In this document: piece by piece, positions 27,047 through 35,645 of the stretch
Position numbering within the stretch: the stretch's first letter is position 1
Layout of the letters: every line of letters begins with the position of its first letter
DNA from: Flavobacteriales bacterium UBA852
GTDB lineage: Bacteria; Bacteroidota; Bacteroidia; Flavobacteriales_E; Vicingaceae
Direction of reading: 5' to 3'
Assembly: GCA_002295925.1 (NCBI GenBank)
Contig: DBGO01000022.1
Location: forward strand, 65,737-129,736
Length of the DNA: 64,000 nucleotides
Position numbers and translations under genes: made by a program
The notes under the pieces: model-generated
What the model saw: the letters and a program-made list of their open reading frames with translations, nothing else
What the model was told of the DNA's origin: nothing
Databases searched by the model: none

Positions 27047-27178
27047 TTAAATTTTATAGTAGTCATCCAATTTAAAATCGGTTAATAGCCGGTTTAAAAA
27101 AACAGTGTCTTCATGGTTAAGGGTTATTATATTTTTTTGTTTGTTCAAATCTTTTGTGATAGAAGGAATATTTTGCAT
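27047..27178 (-). pseudogene. Short ORF or remnant, 43 codons
   Basis: The minus strand from the ATG at 27178 encodes a 43-residue sequence beginning MQNIPSITKDLNKQK and ending FKLDDYYKI, stopping three bases before the GT2 start codon. The same frame is protein-like for several more codons upstream of the ATG and past an in-frame stop (KKSFRFLNEPLP, stop, KKLFLR), so it looks like the tail of a decayed gene more than a new small gene. No family is recognised. Confidence 0.4.
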
Positions 27179-27251
27179 CCGTAAAAATAACTTTTTTTAA
27201 GGAAGCGGTTCATTTAAAAATCGAAATGATTTTTTTATTTGTCCATAATTT

Positions 27252-27479
27252 TTAATTATTCATATTTTTATCAAAAATATGCTTTAATATGCTTTTACAT
27301 TCATCAAAAGGAATAAAATAATAGATTGCCCAAAATAATAAAAGCTTACGTATTTCCGTATTTGCATTTTTTAAATGCTCAGAAAATTACTCATAATAAG
27401 GGGTGTTGCTCAATTCTTTGTGAATTAAGTTCAGTTCGTTATTTACTGAGCCAAATTTCATTCTTTGAATACTTCCATT
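27252..27479 (-). pseudogene. Coding remnant with an internal stop
   Basis: In the 494-base stretch between the GT2 and FkbM genes, one minus-strand frame reads GSIQRMKFGSVNNELNLIHK and ELSNTPYYE, then an in-frame TAA (27387-27389), then FSEHLKNANTEIRKLLLFWA and further to a stop at 27252-27254. Both halves have normal codon use and share the same frame, so a single nonsense mutation in the C-terminal part of a former gene is the simplest reading. The upstream part of the gene is gone. The remaining stretch 27180-27251 shows only stop-rich AT sequence. Confidence 0.5.
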
Positions 27480-27537
27480 TCATAAGTTTCTAAATTAATT
27501 TTTCATTAAAATTTTAACTATTTGTTTGTATTGAAGC

Positions 27538-28284
27538 TTATAAATTTAAGTTATTTATGAATTTTTTTCTTATGAGAATTACTTTTTCACCTTCTTTAAA
27601 TTCTAACCATTCATCTTTTTTTATAGCTGAATATAAAGCTTCAGAACAACCTTCAATAAACCTGTCGTGTAATTCTATTACAATAACATTTGTTTTTTTT
27701 AACCATAATTCATAATTACTAGAAAATAACTGTTTTTCAGCTCCTTCAATATCAAGTTTTAAAATGTCAATATTATCTTTGCCTGATTTTTCAAGGATTT
27801 TGTCAATTGTAATAGCTTCAATATCAAACTCAACTGATTTAGAAACTTCTTCAACAGAAAAGCCCCATTCTCCGATACCATTGTCTTTGATCTTTAAATA
27901 AGTATTTTTATGCCATAATCCTGCATTTATTGCCATTATATTAGAATGATTACTAATATGTTTTTTTAAAATATTAAAATTTGAAGCTTCAGGCTCTATA
28001 CAAATTATTGTTGAAGAAGGATATTTTAAGTGGTAATATAATGCAGAATAACCAATATAAGCACCACCATCAATTATTAATTTAGGATTTAATTTAACTG
28101 GTAATTTTAGCTCATTAAAAACAAAAATACTTTTAAACACTTTTAAATCTGTAGTATTAGGTCTTATTATAAGTTTTTTGAGTTTTAATTTATAAAATAA
28201 TATACCAAAAATAGTTATAATTTTAACCCTCAAAATAAGTAGGAATTTTGGCATAAATTTTTTAATATTATTTTTCATATTCAT
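27538..28284 (-). CDS. FkbM family methyltransferase
   Basis: A 248-residue S-adenosylmethionine-dependent O-methyltransferase. The SAM-binding loop is IIDGGAYIGYSALYY, followed by IICIEPEASNFNIL and the FkbM hallmark DILKLDIEGAEKQLF, with VIVIELHDRF near the end. In polysaccharide loci these enzymes usually methylate sugar hydroxyls. It may start a transcript of its own: a TAnnTTTG-like box lies about 160 bases upstream (complement of 28444-28451). Confidence 0.88.
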   Translation of the reverse strand: MNMKNNIKKFMPKFLLILRVKIITIFGILFYKLKLKKLIIRPNTTDLKVFKSIFVFNELKLPVKLNPKLIIDGGAYIGYSALYYHLKYPSSTIICIEPEASNFNILKKHISNHSNIMAINAGLWHKNTYLKIKDNGIGEWGFSVEEVSKSVEFDIEAITIDKILEKSGKDNIDILKLDIEGAEKQLFSSNYELWLKKTNVIVIELHDRFIEGCSEALYSAIKKDEWLEFKEGEKVILIRKKFINNLNL

Positions 28285-28491
28285 AAAGGTATAGTTTCTT
28301 AGGGTAGTAGTCTAGAGTATATTATTTTACTCGAAAAAAAATTATTTAATTCAAACGATCTCTCATCAATATTGTTTTAATGTCTTCAGTAAACTTTTAG
28401 AGAATTTGCTACCTAAATAGATTTAAGTAGTAAATATTGATTTCAAAGATAGTAAAATACGAATATTGTATATCTACTTATCTCGATTCAT

Positions 28492-29259
28492 TTATTTTAC
28501 TAAAATTCCAACATATTTGCTTTTATGTTCAAAAATAAAAGGTTGCCTATTAACTTTTTCAGAAAACTCTTTAAATGCAATGTTATCTTGAATATCATCA
28601 GAGATAAAAATGCCACCTGGAACCAATGCGTTCCAAAGTAAAGGATAAGCGAACATTCGTCCGGTATAGCTTTTATCACTGTCGTAATGGCATAAATCAA
28701 TTCGATAATCGAATTTCTTTAAAGCTTTAGGTATACCTACTATATCGGGCAAACGTTGTAGTTCCCACCGAGATTTTAAATTACCGGGAACGACGCAACC
28801 CACATAGTCATCGTTATTCATTTTTATATAAGGCATGTCATTACTGATTAAATATGCATTTTCAATGTCTTTAATGCCAAGTAAAATAGCTAAGGAAGAC
28901 CATCCGTAAGCAACACCTGTTTCAATAATGTTTTTGGGTTTTTTATATTTTGTAATAGAATATAGCATATCAACAGCCCCTTCCCCTCCCATATTTACAG
29001 GGCAATTTTTTTGTTGCTTTAATGCATAATTATAAAATTCAGTGAATTCGGTTTTAAAATGTATGAGTTGAGCATCATTCCCACAGATTTCTTTGATTGT
29101 CGTTAATTTATCTATAGCATTATCTTTTGCCCATTTTGTTGCATTATGCTTAGTGTTTTCTTTTTTTTTGTATTTATTCCTTTTAAATACCTGAAAAATT
29201 TGTGGCAAATATCGTGGTCGTAATAAAAACCAAGTAGCAGTTTTAATATATTTAAACAT
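28492..29259 (-). CDS. Class I SAM-dependent methyltransferase (Methyltransf_24-like)
   Basis: A 255-residue protein with a lysine-rich N-terminus and a Rossmann methyltransferase core: IIETGVAYGWSSLAILLGI (SAM loop), DLCHYDSDKSYTGRMFAYPL and ALVPGGIFISDDIQDN. This is the pattern of CmcI/macrocin-like or Methyltransf_24 enzymes, which methylate sugars or small molecules. Its place between glycosyltransferase genes suggests modification of the glycan. The 207 bases upstream of the FkbM gene separate the two methyltransferases. Confidence 0.82.
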   Translation of the reverse strand: MFKYIKTATWFLLRPRYLPQIFQVFKRNKYKKKENTKHNATKWAKDNAIDKLTTIKEICGNDAQLIHFKTEFTEFYNYALKQQKNCPVNMGGEGAVDMLYSITKYKKPKNIIETGVAYGWSSLAILLGIKDIENAYLISNDMPYIKMNNDDYVGCVVPGNLKSRWELQRLPDIVGIPKALKKFDYRIDLCHYDSDKSYTGRMFAYPLLWNALVPGGIFISDDIQDNIAFKEFSEKVNRQPFIFEHKSKYVGILVK

Positions 29260-29288
29260 TATCTTTGATTTGAAATTTTTGTAATAAA

Positions 29289-30434
29289 TTAAAGATTTTC
29301 CATAATTACAGATAATTGATTAATTACTCGTTGATGACTTTTCTTTCCAAATAAATTTTTTACAGTATTATTTAAATTTTTTCCGTAATCTAATTTATTT
29401 AAATTTTCATAAACAAATTTAATATTTGATTTTAACGATGATGGGATGTTTTTTATTGGCAATAAAATACCGTTTTTTTTATGGATTATGTAATCGCTAT
29501 AATCACCTACATTTTCAGTAACCATAACAATTTTATTTAGTAAAGCCATTTCCTTTACTGCACTGTTGCTTGCATCGGTTAATGATGGTTGAATTAAAAC
29601 ATCACTGGCAGCCATGAAATTTAAAAAATCTGTTCTGAATCCTAACATGTGTATATATTTTCTCATATTATTTTTAATAATCCATTCTTTTAGTTTTTTT
29701 TCTTCAGGTCCCTCATCAAGAACGAGTAGTTGAATGTCTAATCCTTCTTCTGTTAATTCTTTAATAATAGGAAAAACAACATGATGTTGTTTTAGTTTTA
29801 TTAACCGCGAAACCATTATTAACCTTAATTTACAAGGATAAATTTGTTTTATCTTTTCTACTGCATCTTTTTCTGGTACGCCATATTTTGCAAAATCATA
29901 AATGTAAGGAATTATTTTAATCTTATTTTTATTTGCTCTTTCTATTTCAATCATTTTGTTTTTTACACCAGATGAGGGTACAATTATAACTCTTGCAAAG
30001 AAATTAATGAGAATGTCAAATATTTGTTCAGTATAACTTAAATTTTTAGTTATAAATTTGGTTTTGATATAACGAAAATGATGCCTGAAAACAATAACTT
30101 TAGCTCTCGTGAAAAATTGAGAGAATATTGAAATGATATTTGTTTGTTGTAAGTGTGAATGAATATAATCAACCTTATGCTTTTTACAAAATTTAATTAA
30201 AAATATAATATGCTTAAGATAATACAAAACTTTATTGTTTTTAGGAATAACGTAAGTATATGTTCTAATTCCATTTTCTTCTAATGTTTTGTGAAGCATT
30301 CCTTTTTCACAAATTGTTAAACCGGAAACTTTATATTTAAATGAATTATTCAATTGAATTAATAAAGTTTCCATTGGTACAGATTGTTTATTTGAAGGAT
30401 AATAGAAAAGAATATGTTTTTTAACTGAACTCAT
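29289..30434 (-). CDS. Glycosyltransferase, GT4 family
   Basis: A 381-residue GT-B glycosyltransferase. Seen: acceptor-domain DYIHSHLQQTNIISIFSQF, donor-domain CKLRLIMVSRLIKLKQHHVV, LLVLDEGPEEKKLKEWI, IHMLGFRTDFLNFMAASDVL and the GT4 E-x7-E region QPSLTDASNSAVKEMALL, where the usual first glutamate is replaced within TDASNSAVKE. It opens close to the preceding gene (24-base gap) in the minus-strand series. Confidence 0.88.
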   Translation of the reverse strand: MSSVKKHILFYYPSNKQSVPMETLLIQLNNSFKYKVSGLTICEKGMLHKTLEENGIRTYTYVIPKNNKVLYYLKHIIFLIKFCKKHKVDYIHSHLQQTNIISIFSQFFTRAKVIVFRHHFRYIKTKFITKNLSYTEQIFDILINFFARVIIVPSSGVKNKMIEIERANKNKIKIIPYIYDFAKYGVPEKDAVEKIKQIYPCKLRLIMVSRLIKLKQHHVVFPIIKELTEEGLDIQLLVLDEGPEEKKLKEWIIKNNMRKYIHMLGFRTDFLNFMAASDVLIQPSLTDASNSAVKEMALLNKIVMVTENVGDYSDYIIHKKNGILLPIKNIPSSLKSNIKFVYENLNKLDYGKNLNNTVKNLFGKKSHQRVINQLSVIMENL

Positions 30435-30458
30435 AAAACGTTTTATTTTTTTTATAAA

Positions 30459-31541
30459 TTATATCGATTGATATAATTTTTCGTATTCGTGAGCTATTTT
30501 TATCGGGTTATGGTACTTTTTTACAAATTCCATACCTTTAACACTCATTTCAGGAAAATGTTGTCTAAGTGATACTAATGAAATAAGTTTTATAAATATA
30601 TCATCAACTGAAGGTCTAATATTAATAAGAGGACATTCATTTTGATCAATTCCCATAAAGTTAAATATTTCCGGTTCAGCACCGGTCATTACAATTTTCC
30701 CTTTAGTTAAACCTACCAATGCATTGACGCCATAAGAATAACTGTTACATTGATCTATTAAAACATGTGTATTATCAAGTATTCTAGTATATTCGTTATA
30801 TGAAATTCTTTTAGTATATGTAAAATTAAAATATTTAGCATAAGATGAATTTTTTATTCGCTCTATGGCTTCTTTTATGAAATGTCCTCCTTTAAAACCA
30901 AATCTGGTTTCACCATAATAAACATTTATCTTTCCAGGAATTTTGGTAAGAGGATAATATATTTCATTTTGCCGTATCGGTATGGGGATAAATTTATTTT
31001 TTTGTTTGAAACCAGTGTTTTCAAATGCTTTGAAATATTCATAATGAGATGATACTATTGCATCGAATTTTTCGTATCTCTTGTATTCAAAGTTTCGAAC
31101 TCCCTTTTTTTCAAGATCACAGGTATGATTGGGTAAATCATATTTTTTACATTGTTGACAAGGTGAATATGCTAAATCTTTTACAAATTTGTTGTAAGGT
31201 AATGTACAAGAGGCATTAAATAAAACATGTTTACTCTTATTATTTAAAATTTTAGGGAAAAGATATTTGTCAATTCTATTGTGGAAAAAATAATAAGTAG
31301 TTGTTTGAATAACGTCATGACCGTCTAGTAATTTCAATACACCAAGTTGACTGTAAATTTCTTTAATAGCACCTACAATTTTATTTTCGTTTTTTTTTCT
31401 TATATAAATTTTAATATCGTTTGGGGTCTGTTTAAATTTATCTCCATTTGATATTAAAGTAACTGTATGTCCCAGCTCTTGGAGAGCAATTTTGAGATTA
31501 AAATGAGCTGAACTCATGTCACCTAATAACAGTATTTTCAT
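30459..31541 (-). CDS. Glycosyltransferase-like protein with a cysteine cluster
   Basis: A 360-residue protein that opens with a GT-B-like strand and loop (MKILLLGDMSSAHFNLKIAL) and ends with a GT4-like donor region (VLIDQCNSYSYGVNALVGLT, GAEPEIFNFMG). Between them sits an unusual cysteine group, SPCQQCKKYDLPNHTC (CxxC-x9-C), plus earlier NASCTLP, which could bind a metal. Most likely a glycosyltransferase of the locus, with uncertain donor. The gene overlaps the flippase gene by 23 bases. Confidence 0.7.
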   Translation of the reverse strand: MKILLLGDMSSAHFNLKIALQELGHTVTLISNGDKFKQTPNDIKIYIRKKNENKIVGAIKEIYSQLGVLKLLDGHDVIQTTTYYFFHNRIDKYLFPKILNNKSKHVLFNASCTLPYNKFVKDLAYSPCQQCKKYDLPNHTCDLEKKGVRNFEYKRYEKFDAIVSSHYEYFKAFENTGFKQKNKFIPIPIRQNEIYYPLTKIPGKINVYYGETRFGFKGGHFIKEAIERIKNSSYAKYFNFTYTKRISYNEYTRILDNTHVLIDQCNSYSYGVNALVGLTKGKIVMTGAEPEIFNFMGIDQNECPLINIRPSVDDIFIKLISLVSLRQHFPEMSVKGMEFVKKYHNPIKIAHEYEKLYQSI

Positions 31542-32790
31542 GCTTTTTCTTGATAATGTAATAAAAATATATTTGTATGCAAAGATATGTAATATAACTA
31601 AATATATAAGCTAAGAATACCCCAGTTAACGAAAATAAACTATTAAGCAAAATACTTAAGCATATATATAATAAATAAAATGAAAATTCACTAATCAAAT
31701 ATAGCTTAAAGTTCTTCTTTGCTAAAAGAACATATCCGAAAGTAAGTCCTGCCGTTTTAAAAATATCGCCTATTAACTGATATCCAAAGTAATAAGATGC
31801 ATCTAGAAATTCTTTTGAATATACGATTTGTATAATGTACTCTCTTAGAATATAAATAAAAAAGAAAACTATCGATAAGAAAGGAATAGTAACGCCTAAA
31901 AATTTAACAACTTCGTTTTGTAATTTCTTTTTTGTATCTATAGAGGCAATTAAAGGAAAAAAATACATCGAAAAAATACCGGCAACAACTCCCATCCAAA
32001 TCTTTGAAAAATTTGTTAAAATTTGCCAATACGAAGCGAATTCTATTGATAAGGAATTTATTATTAATTTACGGATAATTATTTGAGATATAGATAGTAA
32101 AAAAGTGCTAAATATCGTTACTATTGAAAATTTGATTAAGACTTTATAAGTTCTAGATTTTAAAGTAGATAAAAAATTCAGAGTTGGAAGTTTAATATGT
32201 TCTTTCAAAAAAGAGATCCATAAAAAAAAGGTCAAAACACTTGGTATAAAAACAGATAATAAGGCACCATTAATTTTAAAAAACTTAACTAAAAAATAGG
32301 TGCTTAATAAATTTAAAATATTTAGTGTTATTAAAATTGAAACATATTTTTTTATTTTTCTTTCACCATTTAAAACGTATAAGATTCCATTTAAAATTAT
32401 GATAATAGGTAAGTTTAAATAGAAAAAGAAATTGATAAACTTTGATACATTAAGCTCTTTATTATACAATAATGAATAAATCCATTGATTTGATAAGAAG
32501 AGAAAGAATGCAACAATAATTGAATAATAAAATAAAATGGTGTATATTTTTTTTAAAATATTACTTTTCTCATCAGCATTTTTTGATGATGCAATTAAGC
32601 TTACAATACCACTATAAATTCCTCCCGAAGCTAATATATATACTAGTGAGGAAAAGTTGTTAAAATTGCCGAGTATTACAATCCCCTCATTACCTATGAA
32701 TAAAGCATATATTTTTTGATTAATGAATCCTACAATTGTACTAACTAAAACAATAATTAATGACCAAGATGAAGTTTTAATTAATGACAT
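31519..32790 (-). CDS. Oligosaccharide flippase (Wzx-type, MOP superfamily)
   Basis: A 423-residue very hydrophobic protein with about twelve predicted transmembrane helices, opening SLIKTSSWSLIIVLVSTIVG as in O-antigen translocases, with the usual N-terminal FIGNEGIVILGNFNNFSSLV region. It should flip lipid-linked repeat units across the inner membrane. The stop codon of the aminotransferase gene and this ATG share one base (TAATG), a sign of coupled translation. Strong A/T bias. Confidence 0.88.
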   Translation of the reverse strand: MSLIKTSSWSLIIVLVSTIVGFINQKIYALFIGNEGIVILGNFNNFSSLVYILASGGIYSGIVSLIASSKNADEKSNILKKIYTILFYYSIIVAFFLFLSNQWIYSLLYNKELNVSKFINFFFYLNLPIIIILNGILYVLNGERKIKKYVSILITLNILNLLSTYFLVKFFKINGALLSVFIPSVLTFFLWISFLKEHIKLPTLNFLSTLKSRTYKVLIKFSIVTIFSTFLLSISQIIIRKLIINSLSIEFASYWQILTNFSKIWMGVVAGIFSMYFFPLIASIDTKKKLQNEVVKFLGVTIPFLSIVFFFIYILREYIIQIVYSKEFLDASYYFGYQLIGDIFKTAGLTFGYVLLAKKNFKLYLISEFSFYLLYICLSILLNSLFSLTGVFLAYIFSYITYLCIQIYFYYIIKKKHENTVIR

Positions 32791-33893
32791 TAATAAAATG
32801 ATTTAATTTTTTTTATTATATATTCTAAATCATCTTCTTTAAGAAAAGGATTTATAGGTAAACTTAAGCATGTATTTGAAATTTCTTCAGCTATAGGGAA
32901 ATCACCTTTTTTGTAGTTTCTTTTATAAGCTTTTTGTAGATGAGATGGGACAGGGTAGTGTATCATAGTTTCAATCCCATGGTTTGATAAATAATTAAGC
33001 AATTGATCTCGTAATTTCGTTCTTATAATAAACTGATGATAAACTGAGGTAGCGTTTTCATCAATTTTAGGTAAGATAATATCTCCTGTATTTTTTAAAA
33101 AATCATAATAAACATTAGCAATTTGTATTCTTTTATTGTTGAAAAATTCTAATCGTTTAAGCTTAATATTTAAGAATGCAGCTTGAAGTTCATCAAGTCT
33201 GCAATTATGTCCTATAATATCATGATAGTATTTTTTTGTGGAACCATAATTTCTTAGCTTAACTAATTTCTCTTGCAATTTTATTTCATTAGTAGTAATT
33301 GAACCCGCATCCCCTAATGCTCCTAAATTTTTTCCCGGATAGAAACTAGTTGCGTTTACATGCCCCCAACTACCTGTTTTTTTTCCTTTATACATAGCTC
33401 CTTGCGCTTGAGCATTATCTTCTATTACCTTAATTCCATGCTTTTCAGCTATTTTACAAATTTCTTCAAGCTTTGCTGCTTGACCATATAAGTTCACAGG
33501 TATAATAGCTTTAGTTTTATTAGAAATCTTTTCTTCAATTAAACTTGGATTGATGTTATAGGTTTCAATATCCGGTTCTACCGGGACAGGTGTGGCACCA
33601 ACAATAGATACAGCTAACCAAGTAGCAATATAAGTATTGGAAGGCACAATAACTTCATCACCATTTTTAATATCTAATGATTTTAAAGATAATATTAATG
33701 CATCTAAGCCATTAGACACGCCGATACAATATTTTGTTTCGTTAAATTTTGCATAATTTTCTTCAAACTTTTTCACATTATCACCCAGAACAAGCCACCC
33801 TGAATGTAGTACTTCCTTAAAAGCATCCAAAAGTTCCTCTTCAAAAAATAAATTAATCTGTTTTAGGTTTAAAAACTTTATTTTTTTATTCAT
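32790..33893 (-). CDS. fdtB: DegT/DnrJ/EryC1 sugar aminotransferase (FdtB/QdtB-type)
   Basis: A 367-residue PLP-dependent aminotransferase. The PLP lysine is in ATSFYPGKNLGALGDAG (Lys188), with GVSNGLDALILSLK (cofactor phosphate) and VIVPSNTYIATWLAV typical of the family; HNCRLDELQAAFLNIKL follows. Next to an FdtA/QdtA-type cupin and a hexapeptide acetyltransferase, it is best read as the 3-transaminase of dTDP-3-amino-3,6-dideoxyhexose synthesis. Fuc3N and Qui3N versions (Fdt versus Qdt) cannot be told apart here. Confidence 0.85.
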   Translation of the reverse strand: MNKKIKFLNLKQINLFFEEELLDAFKEVLHSGWLVLGDNVKKFEENYAKFNETKYCIGVSNGLDALILSLKSLDIKNGDEVIVPSNTYIATWLAVSIVGATPVPVEPDIETYNINPSLIEEKISNKTKAIIPVNLYGQAAKLEEICKIAEKHGIKVIEDNAQAQGAMYKGKKTGSWGHVNATSFYPGKNLGALGDAGSITTNEIKLQEKLVKLRNYGSTKKYYHDIIGHNCRLDELQAAFLNIKLKRLEFFNNKRIQIANVYYDFLKNTGDIILPKIDENATSVYHQFIIRTKLRDQLLNYLSNHGIETMIHYPVPSHLQKAYKRNYKKGDFPIAEEISNTCLSLPINPFLKEDDLEYIIKKIKSFY

Positions 33894-33941
33894 GCAATTT
33901 CTATTTAAATATACTTGATCACTTAATTCTTTATTTGCTTT

Positions 33942-34412
33942 TTATCGATCCATCCATCCTTTAATTTTAGCTGGATTGCCATAAACGAGCGCATAATCAG
34001 GCACATTAGACGTAACAACTGATCCAGCACCTATTAAAGCATATTCACCGATGGTAATGCCATCTAAGATTGTTGCATTAGCCCCTATTGAAGCACCTTT
34101 CTTGATTAGTGTTTTTGGAAATTCTTTCAAGTATTGTTTTGATCTTGGATACTTATCATTTACAAAAGTAACATTAGGGCCTATAAAAACATTATCTTCT
34201 ATTCTAACACCATCCCAAAGATAAACACCACTTTTAATTGTTACATTATTACCTATAATTACATCATTTTCAATAAAAGTGTGGCAATTAATATTGCAAT
34301 TTTCTCCAATAAAAGCATTTTCTAATATTACTGAAAATTGCCAAATTTTAGTATGCTTACCGATCCTTTTTGACAAAACATTAGCTAATTCATGTATGAA
34401 AACATTATCCAT
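33942..34412 (-). CDS. fdtC: Hexapeptide-repeat sugar acetyltransferase (FdtC/QdtC-type)
   Basis: A 156-residue left-handed beta-helix acyltransferase with isoleucine-patch hexapeptides throughout (IGENCNINCHTFIENDVIIG, VFIGPNVTFVNDKYP, SIGANATILDGITIG, YALIGAGSVVTSNVPDY). The VTFVNDKYPRS segment is typical of enzymes acetylating the 3- or 4-amino group of dTDP-sugars. It overlaps the upstream isomerase gene by eight bases and precedes the aminotransferase gene, matching the three-step Fdt/Qdt set. Confidence 0.85.
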   Translation of the reverse strand: MDNVFIHELANVLSKRIGKHTKIWQFSVILENAFIGENCNINCHTFIENDVIIGNNVTIKSGVYLWDGVRIEDNVFIGPNVTFVNDKYPRSKQYLKEFPKTLIKKGASIGANATILDGITIGEYALIGAGSVVTSNVPDYALVYGNPAKIKGWMDR

Positions 34413-34836
34413 TTACTGCTTGCATTTGTTTAAACTTATTATAATCACGAATATACTCAGATTCATCATATTTTGTAGATGCTAATACTAGTTGAGTAGC
34501 CTCATTTAAGTATTCCATTTTAATCCAAGTTTTTATTGGTATATAAATACCTTTATTGGGTGTGTCGAGTATAAATGAATATGTTTTACCATTTATTGTT
34601 TCGAGTGTTAACTTTATAATTCCATTTAAAGCTAATAGAACTTGTTCAGATTCGAAATGTGCGTGATTTCCTCTAGTTACATTTGCAGGAGTATTATATG
34701 TCCAGAAAACACGATTTATAGTAAATGGTATTTCTTTATAATTTTCACAAACCGAAATAAATCCTATATTGTCATCACCAATTTTAGGAAATGTAATAAT
34801 ATATGGTTCCGTAATTTTTTTATTTTTCATGACCAT
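34405..34836 (-). CDS. fdtA: dTDP-6-deoxy-hexulose 3,4-ketoisomerase (FdtA/QdtA/WxcM-like cupin)
   Basis: A 143-residue cupin of the WxcM/FdtA family, which shifts the keto group of dTDP-4-keto-6-deoxyglucose from C4 to C3. Family motifs: FPKIGDDNIGFISVCE, the metal-free catalytic-histidine region VTRGNHAHFESEQVLLAL and IYIPIKTWIKMEYLNEATQL. It starts the three-gene amino-sugar set. The substrate-making genes rmlA and rmlB are not in this window and must be elsewhere in the genome. Confidence 0.88.
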   Translation of the reverse strand: MVMKNKKITEPYIITFPKIGDDNIGFISVCENYKEIPFTINRVFWTYNTPANVTRGNHAHFESEQVLLALNGIIKLTLETINGKTYSFILDTPNKGIYIPIKTWIKMEYLNEATQLVLASTKYDESEYIRDYNKFKQMQAVNG

Positions 34837-34868
34837 TTATTTTATAAAGATAATAAAAATTTATGAGT

Positions 34869-35645
34869 TTATTTTTTCCCACACACATACAAAATTTCGT
34901 TTTTGGGCAAACGGTAACGCTCGCATAATTCTTTCCCCAATTTTGATTCATAATCAACGGCTTTCACTTTAAAACCGGCTTGTTCCAATCTTTTAGGGTA
35001 GTCTTTTCCGTAAAGTCTAACATGGTCTTTTTGCCAGTAATATTTTTCGCGCAATTCGGGCGTGTTGATGCTTGGGTCTTCCAATGTTTCTTCGCGGCTG
35101 TAATCTATGGGCACTTGGAATATACCCATTCCTCCCGGTTTCATCACTCTGTTGAGTTCTTTCATGCACTGAATGTCATCTTCAACATGTTCCAACACAT
35201 GGTTACACATCACAACATCAAAACGGTTATCTTCTAAGGGAATATCATGCAAGTCAAAATGCATATCTACAATAGGGGATTCCAAATCGGCAGTCAGATA
35301 GTCTAAATTTTCTTGCTTTTTAAAATAATCGTGAAAACATTGCTCAGGTGCAATGTGCAACATTTTTTGCTTTTCTTTTTTACTGAAAAAATCGGTTTCG
35401 TTTTTTAAGTAAAGCCAAATTTGTCTGTGCCTTTCCAAACTCAAACAATAGGGGCAAAGAACATTTTCCCGACGAGTGAGTTCATTATATCCGTAAGGCA
35501 AAAATTTACTGAACGTATGATTGCAAACCGGACATTCAACATTATTTCCTTTATATAACAAAGGGGCAATTCTTCTGAAAATATAGCTGAATCGAATTAA
35601 AATTGGTCGCGGAACGGTATTTAAAATGGTATGGTAAAGTTTCAT
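34869..35645 (-). CDS. SAM-dependent methyltransferase with an N-terminal zinc-ribbon-like motif
   Basis: A 258-residue class I methyltransferase. Near the N-terminus CPVCNHTFSKFLPYG and NVLCPYCLSLERHRQ form a CxxC...CxxC pair likely to bind zinc; the SAM fold follows with KMLHIAPEQCFHDYF (loop I variant), DLHDIPLEDNRFDVVMCNHV and EDDIQCMKELNRVMKPGGMG. The substrate is not known. Base composition resembles the flanking core more than the polysaccharide locus. Its start shares one base with the stop of the ResB/CcsA gene (TAATG). Confidence 0.82.
   Translation of the reverse strand: MKLYHTILNTVPRPILIRFSYIFRRIAPLLYKGNNVECPVCNHTFSKFLPYGYNELTRRENVLCPYCLSLERHRQIWLYLKNETDFFSKKEKQKMLHIAPEQCFHDYFKKQENLDYLTADLESPIVDMHFDLHDIPLEDNRFDVVMCNHVLEHVEDDIQCMKELNRVMKPGGMGIFQVPIDYSREETLEDPSINTPELREKYYWQKDHVRLYGKDYPKRLEQAGFKVKAVDYESKLGKELCERYRLPKNEILYVCGKK

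Noticed and set aside
23000..34900. Mobile element or transposase in the polysaccharide locus
   Set aside because: No transposase motif, terminal inverted repeats or target duplications were found; the fragments found do not resemble transposases.
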